A stretch of 64,000 nt of DNA from UBA6059 sp965227155 (GTDB lineage Bacteria; Bacteroidota; Bacteroidia; Cytophagales; Cyclobacteriaceae), in contig OZ245731.1 in NCBI GenBank assembly GCA_965227155.1, positions 310,001 to 374,000 on the forward strand. The letters run 5' to 3'. Under the pieces are notes generated by a model. The model did not search any database, was not told where the DNA came from, and saw nothing but the letters and a program-made list of their open reading frames with translations. Every line of letters starts with the position of its first letter. Position 1 is the first letter of the stretch. This document shows positions 1-9,371 of this stretch, piece after piece. The position numbers were made by a program, and so were the translations under genes.

Positions 1-1
1 T

Positions 2-817
2 CCTTTTTCCATCTTCTTACCACAAGGGTTTTTATACGCGTGGAAGAACAGAAAAGAAAATAACCTAATACTTTTCGCCTTGGTAGTCGTAGCCATTACG
101 ATTGGATTTTTCAGTATTGCTCAAACAAAATTACCAAGCTATCCGGCACCATGTTTCCCTTTTGCAGCACTGATTATAGCAGTATTTCTGGAAAAAAGTA
201 TTGAATCTGAGCGTAGGCTTTCGTTAGGGTTTATCAGCTATGCTATTTTAGCCTGTCTTTTTCCATTACTGATTTATTTTGGCGTCCAGAAAGAAACCAA
301 TATTGCTGATCAAACATACCTAGCATGGTATTTTACAATCATACCTGCAGGTGGGATACTGGCGTTATTTTGGTATCAAAGAAGTCTTGATAAAGCACTA
401 TTCTCCATAGCAGGAAGTTTCATGATAACAAGCTTTCTCTTTTTCTACTTTGTTTTTCCCAATATTGATCAAGCTAACCCTGTATACCAGGCCAAAAAAT
501 TGATCGATTTTAGTGACTATGAGGTCATCAGCTATCAGCGGTTCAATCCATCTTTTGCATTTTATGCCAGTAAGCCTATTCCAAAATACAACACAACAGA
601 AAGTCTGGATTCACTGATGGCTTCTGGTGAAAAATACCTTATCCTTTCACAACCGAGACGCAAAGAAGATTTGGAAATTTTAGAGGGCTATTCTACTGTT
701 TTTTACATGCAGGATTTATTTGATCCGCGAAAAACCGTAATTCTCGAGAAGTCTAGTACTCCTTCCATGACCAACACATTACCAGCTGAAATCTCCTTAT
801 CAAGTCTAAAACAATGA
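2..817 (+). CDS. GT-C family membrane glycosyltransferase, C-terminal part (ArnT/PMT-like)
   Basis: The frame is open from the left edge, so the N-terminus and the catalytic loop are outside the window; about 271 residues are visible. About five hydrophobic segments are followed by a soluble tail of roughly 110 residues. The motif TKLPSYPAPCFPFAAL just after a membrane segment is the form found in dolichyl/undecaprenyl-phosphate-sugar glycosyltransferases (GT39/GT83; ArnT has TKLPHYxLP at the same place). Such enzymes move a lipid-linked sugar onto lipid A, protein or glycan on the outer face of the inner membrane. Acceptor and donor cannot be told from this fragment. The stop codon overlaps the start of the next gene (ATGA), so the two are probably translated together. 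Confidence 0.72.
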   Translation, partial: PFSIFLPQGFLYAWKNRKENNLILFALVVVAITIGFFSIAQTKLPSYPAPCFPFAALIIAVFLEKSIESERRLSLGFISYAILACLFPLLIYFGVQKETNIADQTYLAWYFTIIPAGGILALFWYQRSLDKALFSIAGSFMITSFLFFYFVFPNIDQANPVYQAKKLIDFSDYEVISYQRFNPSFAFYASKPIPKYNTTESLDSLMASGEKYLILSQPRRKEDLEILEGYSTVFYMQDLFDPRKTVILEKSSTPSMTNTLPAEISLSSLKQ

Positions 818-2097
818 AGAAATCAAAAAGCCTGAAATCACGTACTGGCATTTTTCGTAAGGTTTGCCTTAAAGGATTAGGCTTTGTGGGCAAAAGTACT
901 CTTCTATTTTTCATGATTTTACTCACATACCAATACCTGCCAGTACACCTTTATCATTTTCCCGAACCGACAGTTTTCAAAGGGGACAGCCTTTATAATC
1001 CATATCAAAATTTGTCCGATAAATGGTTGCAAAGCAATTTCCATACACATGCCCATGCCTGGGGAGGCCTGACCAATGGACATCAGGATGGAAAAACGAT
1101 TATAGAAGCCTATAAAGAATTAGGATATGATGTGATTACCATATCAGATTATTTTAAGATCAACGAGGATATGGCTACGCATGCTCCTGTGTATATACCT
1201 GCATATGAACACGGTACAGACCTGAAAAAGACACATCGATTGGTTTTAGGATGTGAAGAGGTTGATTATTACGATATTGTTTATTCAGAAAATCGTCATT
1301 TCAAGCAATTTTTAATAGATCATGTAAATAGAAAGCAACCTGATGTGGTTGCCATCAATCATCCTGGCCTGCGCAAAGGTCATGATATCGAGTACTTAAA
1401 AAACCTTACAGGTTACGAGTTGCTGGAAGTTATCAACCGCCATCGACTCTACACTATCCATTGGGATTCAGTACTTTCTACCGGAAAGCCTGTTTGGCTG
1501 ATTGGCAATGATGACCTGCATGATTTGGACAAAGATATCCCCGGCTTTACATGGACAATGGTGCACGCAAATAAAACACCCAAAGAAATTACCAGAGCAC
1601 TTGGCCTTGGACAAGCTTATGGTGTGACACTAAAAAAGGAAATGCCGAAAACACTTCAGAAACAACAAGCAGCCTTACTTGAAAATGAACTGATTTCAGT
1701 ACGCACAAATGGAATGCATGTAAGCTGGCAACTTGAAAAACCTGCATGCCATATTCGTTTGATCGGACAAAATGGCCAAATGAAAGCTGAAACCTTTGGT
1801 AGTGATCATATAGATTATTCATTTGATGAAAAGGACACCTATATCAGAGCTGAAATTGAAAATGAGTTTTCAAGAATGTATTTGAATCCGGTGGTTCGCG
1901 CCGGTAAAAATTTCATCCCAAGAAATATTATGGCTGCCCAAATCAACCACCCACGCACATTTATTTACAGGCTATCTATCATTTTGATAGACGTTACACT
2001 TATCTGGTGGGTATGGGGCATATGGATACAAAATTTACTCCTCAGGTTGCTGCCAAGACCGGTTGCTCGTCAATGGGGTATCTTAGGGAGGGCCTAG
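814..2097 (+). CDS. Membrane-anchored PHP-domain (metal-dependent phosphoesterase-like) protein
   Basis: 427 residues. An N-terminal membrane segment (about residues 27-43) is followed by a PHP-type fold: the first metal motif FHTHAHAWGG (H77, H79, H81), then ITISDY (D112), GCEEVDYYD, INHPGL and GNDDLHD, the usual order of PHP metal ligands. A second hydrophobic segment lies near the C-terminus (about 386-410). The PHP family hydrolyses phosphoesters with two or three metals; the substrate here is unknown. The four-base overlap with the upstream glycosyltransferase suggests a shared role in envelope lipid or glycan work, but that is inference. The catalytic domain probably faces the periplasm if the N-terminal segment is a signal anchor. 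Confidence 0.7.
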   Translation: MKKSKSLKSRTGIFRKVCLKGLGFVGKSTLLFFMILLTYQYLPVHLYHFPEPTVFKGDSLYNPYQNLSDKWLQSNFHTHAHAWGGLTNGHQDGKTIIEAYKELGYDVITISDYFKINEDMATHAPVYIPAYEHGTDLKKTHRLVLGCEEVDYYDIVYSENRHFKQFLIDHVNRKQPDVVAINHPGLRKGHDIEYLKNLTGYELLEVINRHRLYTIHWDSVLSTGKPVWLIGNDDLHDLDKDIPGFTWTMVHANKTPKEITRALGLGQAYGVTLKKEMPKTLQKQQAALLENELISVRTNGMHVSWQLEKPACHIRLIGQNGQMKAETFGSDHIDYSFDEKDTYIRAEIENEFSRMYLNPVVRAGKNFIPRNIMAAQINHPRTFIYRLSIILIDVTLIWWVWGIWIQNLLLRLLPRPVARQWGILGRA

Positions 2098-2169
2098 CTA
2101 TTGAAAGGATTGGATGTACAAACATATTTCTTGAATTAGCAGTTTTTTCGAGAACTAGCTAAGCAAGAC

Positions 2170-2634
2170 ATGAAATATCTGACAATTCTTTTATTCCTAT
2201 TGATAGGTTTTGGAAATCTCCATGCACAACACTGGTCTGTATTTCTCAGAACACACAATGACCTGGTGCCTCTTCAACAGACCCTGCAAAAAAATGACAC
2301 CTTAAAACTCACTCCGGGCAATACCTACCAGATCGAACTGCCTGATATCTTTGCCCAGAAAACAGGTACACCAACAAAAAAAATGATGCTGAGAAATATT
2401 AGCGAAGTGCAGCACTTGATCGATTTTTCTATAACACATGATAAGTTGATCAAAGATTTGACAGATACAATTTATACGGCTAAAGTCACCATTCAACAGC
2501 TCAAAACGTTGGAATCTGAAAAACTATCTTTTGCACCTCAGTTAGTCATCAAAGGGAAACAGGGGTCTACCGAAATGTCTTTAACGATCCTTCCTCAGTG
2601 GAAAGATGAGATCAGTTTAAGTGAATCCAGGTAA
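2170..2634 (+). CDS. Small secreted protein of unknown function
   Basis: 154 residues. A clear signal peptide (MKYLTILLFLLIGFGNLHAQ, cleavage likely after HA or HAQ) is followed by a soluble domain with no cysteines and no motif I recognise. The pattern of short hydrophobic strands, for example KLTPGNTYQIELPDIF and APQLVIKGKQGSTEMSLTIL, suggests a small beta-sandwich. It lies 72 bases after the PHP gene on the same strand and could be cotranscribed. Periplasmic or surface location is inferred from the signal peptide only. Confidence 0.6.
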   Translation: MKYLTILLFLLIGFGNLHAQHWSVFLRTHNDLVPLQQTLQKNDTLKLTPGNTYQIELPDIFAQKTGTPTKKMMLRNISEVQHLIDFSITHDKLIKDLTDTIYTAKVTIQQLKTLESEKLSFAPQLVIKGKQGSTEMSLTILPQWKDEISLSESR

Positions 2635-2755
2635 CGCTGCTAAACAATATCATTGAGCTCACCAGCAAGCTGATAAATGTAAGACCAGGCACCAACAAAA
2701 GTCAGACATATGGCCTTCAGTAATCCATAGATTTACTGCACAAAATACAGATGAT

Positions 2756-2881
2756 ATGGACTTTACTACTAAATTAATCCTGGGCCTTATTGCTGTACAT
2801 CTAGTTCTAGGCTTTGGCTATCTGGTATATAAGCTTTCGCCAAGAAAAAGGGAGCATGAGGAGCAGAACAGAGGTTCATGA
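2756..2881 (+). CDS. 41-residue single-pass membrane protein
   Basis: A short frame starting MDFTTKLILGLIAVHLVLGF has one hydrophobic stretch (about residues 6-25) followed by a highly charged cytoplasmic-like tail (SPRKREHEEQNRGS). The membrane segment followed by positive charges is a sensible topology, and the frame fills most of an otherwise empty 300-base gap. No family is recognised. It may be a small membrane peptide, or chance; conservation in relatives would decide. Confidence 0.45.
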   Translation: MDFTTKLILGLIAVHLVLGFGYLVYKLSPRKREHEEQNRGS

Positions 2882-2938
2882 AGCCTCTTGTTGTATTCAA
2901 ATTCTTGTAAAAAGTTAATTAGGAATTAATTTCGCCTT

Positions 2939-3724
2939 ATGGACAAAAAAATAACCATCATCGGCGGAGGGAACCTCGGTGCCAGCATCGCACTGGGCAT
3001 AGCAGAAAGCGGACTGGTAAAGCCTGCAGACCTTTCCGTAACGCGAAGAAAACTTCATCTTATTGATCACCTCAAAGCAATGGGCATGCATACGACGGAT
3101 GAGAATCTCAGTGCATGCCAGGATGCTGATATCGTAATATTGGCAGTTAAACCCAAAAATTGCCTCGACATCCTCAAAGAGATCAAGGGTGGCCTGAAGG
3201 CAAATGCCATATTGGTATCTGTGGTTACAGGTGTACCCATTAAGCATATGGCAGAGGTAGTAGGTACCGAAAGGCCCATCTTCAGGGCTATGCCAAATAC
3301 AGCAGTGGCGATCAAAGAATCCATGACCTGTATTGCTACAAACCATGAAGATGAAAAAGATCGTGAATTTATATTAGAGATATTCAGGCAGGTTGGTGAT
3401 GCCATAATCATCGATGAGGAGCTGATGAACAGCTCTACAGTACTCGGCGCTTGTGGTATAGCTTATGCCTTACGATTTATTCGTGCCGCATCGCAGGGCG
3501 GGATTGAGATCGGGTTTAGCTCTGCTGTGGCGCAGCGCATTGCAGCGCAAACGGTGAAAGGTGCTGCCAGCCTGCTGCAGGTCAACGGCCTTCACCCTGA
3601 GCATGAGATCGACAAAGTAACCACACCACAGGGATGTACCATCGTGGGACTTAATGAGATGGAGCATCATGGCTTCAGTTCATCGCTCATCAAAGGCATC
3701 AAAACAAGCTACGAGGCAATCTGA
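2939..3724 (+). CDS. proC: Pyrroline-5-carboxylate reductase
   Basis: 261 residues, the normal family length. It makes L-proline from 1-pyrroline-5-carboxylate with NAD(P)H, the last step of proline synthesis, in the cytosol. The Rossmann nucleotide motif IIGGGNLGASIALG stands at the N-terminus, ILAVKP follows, AMPNTAVAI lies in the middle and the C-terminal helical domain carries the family signature TTPQGCTIVGLNEMEHHGF. A weak Bacteroidota-type promoter (TTG at 2905, 19 bases, TAATTTCG at 2927-2934) lies so close to the ATG that the message might have almost no leader. A strong hairpin follows the stop. Confidence 0.93.
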   Translation: MDKKITIIGGGNLGASIALGIAESGLVKPADLSVTRRKLHLIDHLKAMGMHTTDENLSACQDADIVILAVKPKNCLDILKEIKGGLKANAILVSVVTGVPIKHMAEVVGTERPIFRAMPNTAVAIKESMTCIATNHEDEKDREFILEIFRQVGDAIIIDEELMNSSTVLGACGIAYALRFIRAASQGGIEIGFSSAVAQRIAAQTVKGAASLLQVNGLHPEHEIDKVTTPQGCTIVGLNEMEHHGFSSSLIKGIKTSYEAI

Positions 3725-3728
3725 TTGT

Positions 3729-4559
3729 CTACCACCAAACTACGAAAAGCCGATGCAAAGACCCATCGGCTTTTTGGTGCCATAGCATCGGAGACCATTG
3801 TCGACCAAGAAGGTTTTCCAATTGTAATTTGATGATATTCTTACATTTCCAGTCGACCGATAGCCGCGGATTGTGTACCCACATCGATTTCTCCGGTATG
3901 AAAAACATGTCGCCATCATCAAAATGTTCTTCAAACTGCTCCAACCGATACCATAAGCCGGCGATAGCTTCTTTATGGAAAGGGATTTTACTATCCGGGA
4001 AACCAACTGGCAAATAAAGCTGCCCCAGGAAACAAATCTGCTGATCCAATTTTGACGGATCGATACTTCTTTCATTAAGTAGAGCTTTACATGAAGTATG
4101 ATTAATCAAGGGAAATTGCTGGTCGACTAGCTTTTGTAGTTTATAGATGAACGCATCTTTTTGATTTGGTCCCACCCACGATTCTAGATTCTCAGGCTGC
4201 CCAACAGCCAGGTAAAACTTGTAAACAAACTCCAGGTGAATGACACTTTTAGCTTCTAAATCCTTAATCAGAAAGTCGATCTCACCGATGGTTCTTTGGT
4301 GTTCATCAAAAACCTGTAAGCCATGTTCGATCAGGCGATGTGTTTTGCTATGCATCAAAAGGTTGGCAAAGCACCATTCTATTGTTTTTCCCAAGACAAG
4401 ATTTTCAGGCAGATCAGTTGGCGCATAATTTTGATCGACCGGTGTTTTTACCTTTTTCCAATCAAAATGCGATAGCTCCTGCCAAAACGGTTGGGGCCAA
4501 AGTGAAGCAGTAGTTAAGAAACCCTGCCAGGTATTATGTGCATTTTGATGATCTGGCAT
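3729..4559 (-). CDS. DUF1853 family protein
   Basis: 276 residues. The segments RTIGEIDFLIKD, VIHLEFVYKFYLAV and SWVGPNQKDAF match the order of conserved blocks I know from DUF1853 proteins, which have a PD-(D/E)xK-nuclease-like look (E-x-D...E-x-K spacing: GEID, LEFVYK). Function is not established. There is no signal peptide or membrane segment, so it should be cytosolic. It stands alone on the minus strand between plus-strand genes. Its last dozen codons double as the proC terminator. Confidence 0.75.
   Translation of the reverse strand: MPDHQNAHNTWQGFLTTASLWPQPFWQELSHFDWKKVKTPVDQNYAPTDLPENLVLGKTIEWCFANLLMHSKTHRLIEHGLQVFDEHQRTIGEIDFLIKDLEAKSVIHLEFVYKFYLAVGQPENLESWVGPNQKDAFIYKLQKLVDQQFPLINHTSCKALLNERSIDPSKLDQQICFLGQLYLPVGFPDSKIPFHKEAIAGLWYRLEQFEEHFDDGDMFFIPEKSMWVHNPRLSVDWKCKNIIKLQLENLLGRQWSPMLWHQKADGSLHRLFVVWW
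3745..3775. terminator. Intrinsic terminator of proC, lying in the 3' end of the opposite gene
   Basis: An 11-bp perfect inverted repeat (AAAAGCCGATG / CATCGGCTTTT) with an 8-base loop is followed by a T-run on the plus strand and preceded by an A-run, so it could work in both directions. It begins about 20 bases after the proC stop and lies wholly inside the last codons of the convergent DUF1853 gene. Confidence 0.85.
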
Positions 4560-4612
4560 ATTATTTATTTCAAGTACTATGGTCTCTTGTTAAACCATAG
4601 ACCCGCAATACA

Positions 4613-4643
4613 TTGTTTATCATGCCCACCAAATGTAACTTAG
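4613..4643 (+). promoter_or_regulatory. Candidate Bacteroidota-type promoter for the glycosidase lipoprotein
   Basis: TTG at 4613-4615, 20 bases, then TAACTTAG at 4636-4643, one mismatch from TAnnTTTG. The start codon follows 22 bases later. Spacing fits the Bacteroidota primary sigma factor; the sequence match is only fair. Confidence 0.4.
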
Positions 4644-4665
4644 AACCATTAACAACAGCTTCCCC

Positions 4666-7032
4666 ATGCTAAGAATTGTATCACTTTTGCTCCTTGCTTT
4701 CATTCTGCTATGCTGGAGTTGCAGTGTCAACCCTGACAAAAAAGATGCATTATCCTTACTACAAAAGCTCCCTTCCCTGAAAGCTAAGGATGAGTTTAAG
4801 CAGACTCCCTATGTAACCGCCGGAGACAGAGTATATGCAGTTGGTTATCAGGATGGCAGCTTTCCTGATATAGGATGGCACGTACGAGGAGAAATGGGAG
4901 GCATATGGAATCACCCCATCAAATTGATGGATGGGTTTCAATTGATGCTTACCAAAGATGATGGCCGCACCATATGCCTGCAGTCAGCGGCAAAGTTTAT
5001 CAACTATCCGGTAGCCAATTATTGGAACTATCAGCTTCCCGTACCAGGCCTGTCTATGGAAAGGATACAATTCGTACCTGACTCACTTCAGGGAATGGTC
5101 GTTGATCTTAAATTTATCAATCAATCAGAGGAGGATCTAACCTTTACCCTGGAATTCCGGGTATTGATTGATCTCATGCCCGTATGGCTTGCTGAAAGAT
5201 TGGACCTGGAAGATAGGAAAGACCTGGTAGAATGGAATAGTAATCAACAGGTATTGGTAGCCAAAGACTCGCTCAACCCCTGGTTTGTAACAGTTGGTAG
5301 TAATAGAGCAATAATTGCCAATCAACCTGGGAATACCTGTCTGCAACAGCGGAAAGGCAATGGCAGGGATCACAGCTTATACACTGATGTGGTAATATAT
5401 GGCAACTCCAGTACCAATGTACGATTTTATATTGCAGGATCTTACAAAAGCAAGGAAGAGGCGCTAGCTACGCAAACATACCTTCAGGAAAACTATATCA
5501 ATTTACTAGAATCCAAGATCAATAGATACGAGGCTATTGCAGCATTAGCCAACATTGAAGTGCCTGATGACAAAATCAAGGCCATGTACGATTGGTTGAA
5601 ATGGAATACCGATTGGCTGATCAGGGATGTACCGGAGGTTGGACGTGGACTTTCGGCTGGTGTACCTGATTTTCCGTGGTGGTTTGGTGCAGACAACTGC
5701 TACACTTTACAGGCTTTGCTTGCTACCGGTAGGCACGATGAAGTAAAAAACACATTGGCGCTTTTGTTGAATCTATCAGAAAAGGTAAACGGCAATGGCA
5801 GGATAATCCATGAAGCATCCACTAACGGAGTGGTTTTTAATAAAGGGAATCTCAATGAAACACCCCATTTTATCTGGCTATTGTGGGAATATTTTCAATG
5901 GACCGGAGATCTTGCTTTCCTGCAGGATGCTTACCCAACTGTGAAAGATGGTCTTCAATGGATATCTGAAACTGATAAAGATGGCAATGGATATCCCGAC
6001 GGGCCTGGTATGATGGAAATACACGGTCTGCATAGTGAAATGATTGATGTCATAGCATACACTCAAGCTGCTTACCAGGCTGCTGCTCATATAGCTGAGG
6101 TGCTATCTTTTGCATCAGACCAGCAGGCTTTTCAGCACCAGGCTGATGAACTTAAGGCAAAAATTGAAGGCGAATGGTGGGTAGAAGAGGCCGGTTCTTA
6201 TGCAGACTTTAGAGCTACCAGAGAAGAAGCATTGGAGTTGGTGAAAGCAGCCATCGTAAGAGCGGATACATTAAACAAACCATGGGCAGTCAAGGAACTG
6301 GAAGCAAAGTTGAAGCAAATCGAATCAACGAGGCAAACTGGTACCGGCAGCTATGTGGTGCACCACAACTGGGTGGTCAACACACCCCTGGAAATGAAAA
6401 TTGCCTCCGGTGAAAAAGCCAAAAGAGCACTGGAGACGGCTAGACAATACACCAATACTTATGGCATGTATGTCACAGGTATTGATCGAAATGAGAAAAA
6501 TCAACCTGATGACAATAGCACCAACTGGCAGGAATTCAGCTATGTAGGTGCTGTAATGACATTGCCCACGGGCGTACAGGCAGTGGCCGAAGCAAATTAT
6601 GGCAATCCCGATGAGGCTCTTAGTTATATGCACAAGCTTTACAATTCATTTAGCTATGCCTTACCCGGCTCTATGTATGAGGTATCACCGGATTATGGGC
6701 AAATTGTGCAGGCATGGAATATTTATGGTGTGGCAGTGCCTTTAGTAAAGCATTTTTTGGGCATTCAACCGGTGGCCCATCAAAAGCTATTGAATATCAA
6801 CCCCATACTTCCTACGGGTTGGGATCAGGCCTCTATTCAAAAATTGAGCGTTGGCAAAGCTTTAATAGATTATAAAGTGGAAATTAAGGATGCAGAACTA
6901 CACCTTAACGTAACGGCCTCTGAGCCCGGTTGGAAAATTAATTTTACAGATAAATCCAAATGGGACACTATTTACGTTAATAATCACATGATTAATATCA
7001 GTAATTTGGAATCCAATAATATTGATATTTGA
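4666..7032 (+). CDS. Lipoprotein six-hairpin glycosidase (glycogen-debranching-like)
   Basis: 788 residues. The signal peptide ends at a lipobox (LCWSC, Cys19), so the protein is probably an envelope lipoprotein. An N-terminal beta-rich domain (about 30-280) is followed by an (alpha/alpha)6 barrel (about 290-720) with the segments FPWWFGADNCYTLQALLATG, ETPHFIWLLWEYF and YEVSPDYGQIVQAWN, and a small C-terminal beta domain. This is the layout of amylo-alpha-1,6-glucosidase-like and related GH enzymes; the exact family and substrate are not certain. It sits next to the sensor kinase gene, apart from the beta-glucan operon, and could act on alpha-glucans or rhamnose-type glycans. Confidence 0.65.
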   Translation: MLRIVSLLLLAFILLCWSCSVNPDKKDALSLLQKLPSLKAKDEFKQTPYVTAGDRVYAVGYQDGSFPDIGWHVRGEMGGIWNHPIKLMDGFQLMLTKDDGRTICLQSAAKFINYPVANYWNYQLPVPGLSMERIQFVPDSLQGMVVDLKFINQSEEDLTFTLEFRVLIDLMPVWLAERLDLEDRKDLVEWNSNQQVLVAKDSLNPWFVTVGSNRAIIANQPGNTCLQQRKGNGRDHSLYTDVVIYGNSSTNVRFYIAGSYKSKEEALATQTYLQENYINLLESKINRYEAIAALANIEVPDDKIKAMYDWLKWNTDWLIRDVPEVGRGLSAGVPDFPWWFGADNCYTLQALLATGRHDEVKNTLALLLNLSEKVNGNGRIIHEASTNGVVFNKGNLNETPHFIWLLWEYFQWTGDLAFLQDAYPTVKDGLQWISETDKDGNGYPDGPGMMEIHGLHSEMIDVIAYTQAAYQAAAHIAEVLSFASDQQAFQHQADELKAKIEGEWWVEEAGSYADFRATREEALELVKAAIVRADTLNKPWAVKELEAKLKQIESTRQTGTGSYVVHHNWVVNTPLEMKIASGEKAKRALETARQYTNTYGMYVTGIDRNEKNQPDDNSTNWQEFSYVGAVMTLPTGVQAVAEANYGNPDEALSYMHKLYNSFSYALPGSMYEVSPDYGQIVQAWNIYGVAVPLVKHFLGIQPVAHQKLLNINPILPTGWDQASIQKLSVGKALIDYKVEIKDAELHLNVTASEPGWKINFTDKSKWDTIYVNNHMINISNLESNNIDI

Positions 7033-7065
7033 AGTTCCAATATATTGACCAGCTAAAAAGTAACT

Positions 7066-9015
7066 ATGCACCTTTTAAGGACATTTATAATCTCCTTTAT
7101 TGCCATCATTTCTTTCTGCCATGCAGCAAGGGGCCAAACTATGCTGCTAGACAGTTTGAAATCTTCGGTTGCTAAAGTTACTGATGACAGTACCAGATTT
7201 GCTTTGTACATTCAGCTGGCAGACTTATCTCTGTACGACAAACCTGACACTAGTAAATATTACGCATCTGAAGCAGAAAAAATTGCGGAGAGCTTGAATA
7301 ATCAACGATTCAGGGCTTACGTGCTTAATCGGTATGCTTCTGTTGAATGGTCTTTAGGCAATATAGAAACAGCGTTTCGCCAGCAAACCGAAGCGCTGGA
7401 AAGGGCCAAGGAGGTGAGGGATACTGTATTAGTAGCGAAATGCCTTAGCAATATAGGCACTCTTTATTCGGCTACCGGCAATGATTTAATGGCTATTAAT
7501 TATTCTAAACAGACTTTACCATTTTATTTGTCAACCAACAATGTTAACCGATTGGTAGCTTCACATAATAACATAGGAAAATCATACCTGGAAATAGGGC
7601 TATTAGACTCAGCTATTTTATATCTCAACAAAGCGGTTACTTTCATTGATGATCAGCACGAATGGATGAAGCCTATCGTGCTTTTTAACATTGCAGAAAC
7701 ATATTTTAGGCTAAATAAAATAGACACTTCGCGTATCATTCTTGAAAATCAACTTTTGATAAGTCGCCATTTCAATGACCAACGATCCATTTGTAGAAGT
7801 CATCAATTAATGGCTGAAATAGAACTGGTTTTTAATAACCCTGAGTTGGCACAAAAGCATATCAATATTGCTAAGCCGATTGCTGAAAAATCAAGGGTGA
7901 AAGAATTAATCTACATCTGCTATTATACTCATGCTAAAGTTTTGGAAGCTCTTGGAAACTATAAAGAGGCACTGGAAGCCAATGCACTAGCACAAACCTA
8001 TGAGGACAGTGTGATCCGTCAATCTGTAAAAAATGAATTGGCCTACTACAACTTCCGAAATGTAAACAAAGAGATAGAAAGCTTACGTCAGGAAAGTGAA
8101 ATTAATAGACTTAGGGCAGAGTCACAATTACTAGCTACCTGGGCCCTGGGAGCTATATTGGTGCTTATCGTTATTGTATTGGCAGTCTTATTCCTTGGTC
8201 TCAGAAATATTAAAATTAGAAACAATCAGTTGAAGGAAAAGAATAGCCAGATTGCCTATCAAAAAGCTGAGCTGGAGCGCCAGAGTGATGAATTGCAAAA
8301 ACTTAATCATTCCAAAGACCGTATCATATCCATTGTCACACATGATTTTCGGTCGCCGCTGGCTTCCTTACATAGTTTAATGACCATGCTCAACAAAGAC
8401 CTTATCAGTGAGGAGGAATTTAAACAGTTGATTCCTGAGGTCAATAAGTCCTTAGTTTCAACCTCTCTCCTGCTTGAAAGCCTTCTCATTTGGGCCAAAG
8501 AGCAAATCAATAACCATGTACTTAAAACTGCTAATATTGATTTAAAGAAGGCACTTCAGGATGTATTGTTGATCCTGGAAGATCAACTGCAAGAAAAAGA
8601 GATTACCATTGAGAAGCATCTTGAAGGTGATTGTATTGTACTCGCCGACCCAAGTGTATTACAGATTGTATTGAGAAACATATTGTCCAATGCAATTAAG
8701 TTTTCGCATAGGAAAAGTAAAATTGTGATCGCCACCCAAAATGAAAGTGAACATCTTATCATCACCATAAAAGATTTTGGAGTGGGTATGAAACCTAAAA
8801 CCAGGGAAGAATTATTTTCAAAAGAAATCAAACCTTCAACAGGGACATCAGGAGAAAAAGGAAGTGGTATTGGCCTTCTGATCTGCAAGGAATTTATTGA
8901 AAAATCTAAAGGAAATATTAGTGTTGAGAGTACAGAGGGAGTTTGTACAGTCTTTACGATTTCTCTTCCCAGGCCTGAAAATGAATTCATTCAAAAAAAA
9001 ATTGTGTTAAATTAG
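7066..9015 (+). CDS. TPR-containing sensor histidine kinase
   Basis: 649 residues. Signal peptide (cleavage near ARGQ, residue 24), then about six tetratricopeptide repeats (about 40-315) in the periplasm, a coiled-coil stretch, one membrane helix (about 358-379), a second coiled coil, a dimerisation/phosphoacceptor domain with IVTHDFRSPLASL (His426), and an ATPase domain with N box LRNILSNAIKFSH, G1 KDFGVGM and G2 GSGIGLLICKEF. It should phosphorylate itself and pass phosphate to a response regulator, none of which is next to it. It starts 33 bases after the glycosidase gene and may share its transcript. The signal sensed by the TPR part is unknown. Confidence 0.88.
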   Translation: MHLLRTFIISFIAIISFCHAARGQTMLLDSLKSSVAKVTDDSTRFALYIQLADLSLYDKPDTSKYYASEAEKIAESLNNQRFRAYVLNRYASVEWSLGNIETAFRQQTEALERAKEVRDTVLVAKCLSNIGTLYSATGNDLMAINYSKQTLPFYLSTNNVNRLVASHNNIGKSYLEIGLLDSAILYLNKAVTFIDDQHEWMKPIVLFNIAETYFRLNKIDTSRIILENQLLISRHFNDQRSICRSHQLMAEIELVFNNPELAQKHINIAKPIAEKSRVKELIYICYYTHAKVLEALGNYKEALEANALAQTYEDSVIRQSVKNELAYYNFRNVNKEIESLRQESEINRLRAESQLLATWALGAILVLIVIVLAVLFLGLRNIKIRNNQLKEKNSQIAYQKAELERQSDELQKLNHSKDRIISIVTHDFRSPLASLHSLMTMLNKDLISEEEFKQLIPEVNKSLVSTSLLLESLLIWAKEQINNHVLKTANIDLKKALQDVLLILEDQLQEKEITIEKHLEGDCIVLADPSVLQIVLRNILSNAIKFSHRKSKIVIATQNESEHLIITIKDFGVGMKPKTREELFSKEIKPSTGTSGEKGSGIGLLICKEFIEKSKGNISVESTEGVCTVFTISLPRPENEFIQKKIVLN

Positions 9016-9080
9016 GCCATTCCAAAACACGCAACCAGCAGGAAACAGCAACCTTTTAATGACCTAAATTTTCCTGACCT

Positions 9081-9350
9081 ATGATTAAATCAAGAGATTT
9101 TGTACCCGAAAAAAAGAAAGGCGGACTTTTTAAATCTGGAAAAATTGAAGATTTCCAGTCAGTCATCAATACCATGAATGAATGGATTGAGCAGCAAAAC
9201 AACATTTCCGTAATCAATGTGGAGTCAGTTGTGCTACCCAACATTCACGATGCTGAGGAGCAAGGAAGTGAGGATACCGAATTGTGGACCGGTGCTACCT
9301 CAAGCACAAGCTGGCACCAGCTGATCCGCCTTTGGTATCGCGAAGGGTAA
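9081..9350 (+). CDS. Small conserved protein of unknown function, copy 1
   Basis: 89 residues, no signal peptide, no membrane segment. It is clearly homologous along its whole length to the 91-residue protein at 46928-47203: both start MIK..DFVP.KK..GLFK.GK, share a middle MN.WI, then LPNIHD, and end ELW.G..SSTSW.QLIRLWY. The family is unknown to me. The central part reads as an amphipathic helix; the C-terminus is rich in Trp and aromatic residues. The two copies stand just outside the two ends of the beta-glucan locus, both on the plus strand. A weak inverted repeat (TGTGAGC/GCTCACA, 9359-9390) follows the stop. Confidence 0.75.
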   Translation: MIKSRDFVPEKKKGGLFKSGKIEDFQSVINTMNEWIEQQNNISVINVESVVLPNIHDAEEQGSEDTELWTGATSSTSWHQLIRLWYREG

Positions 9351-9371
9351 TATGATAATGTGAGCCCGAGA

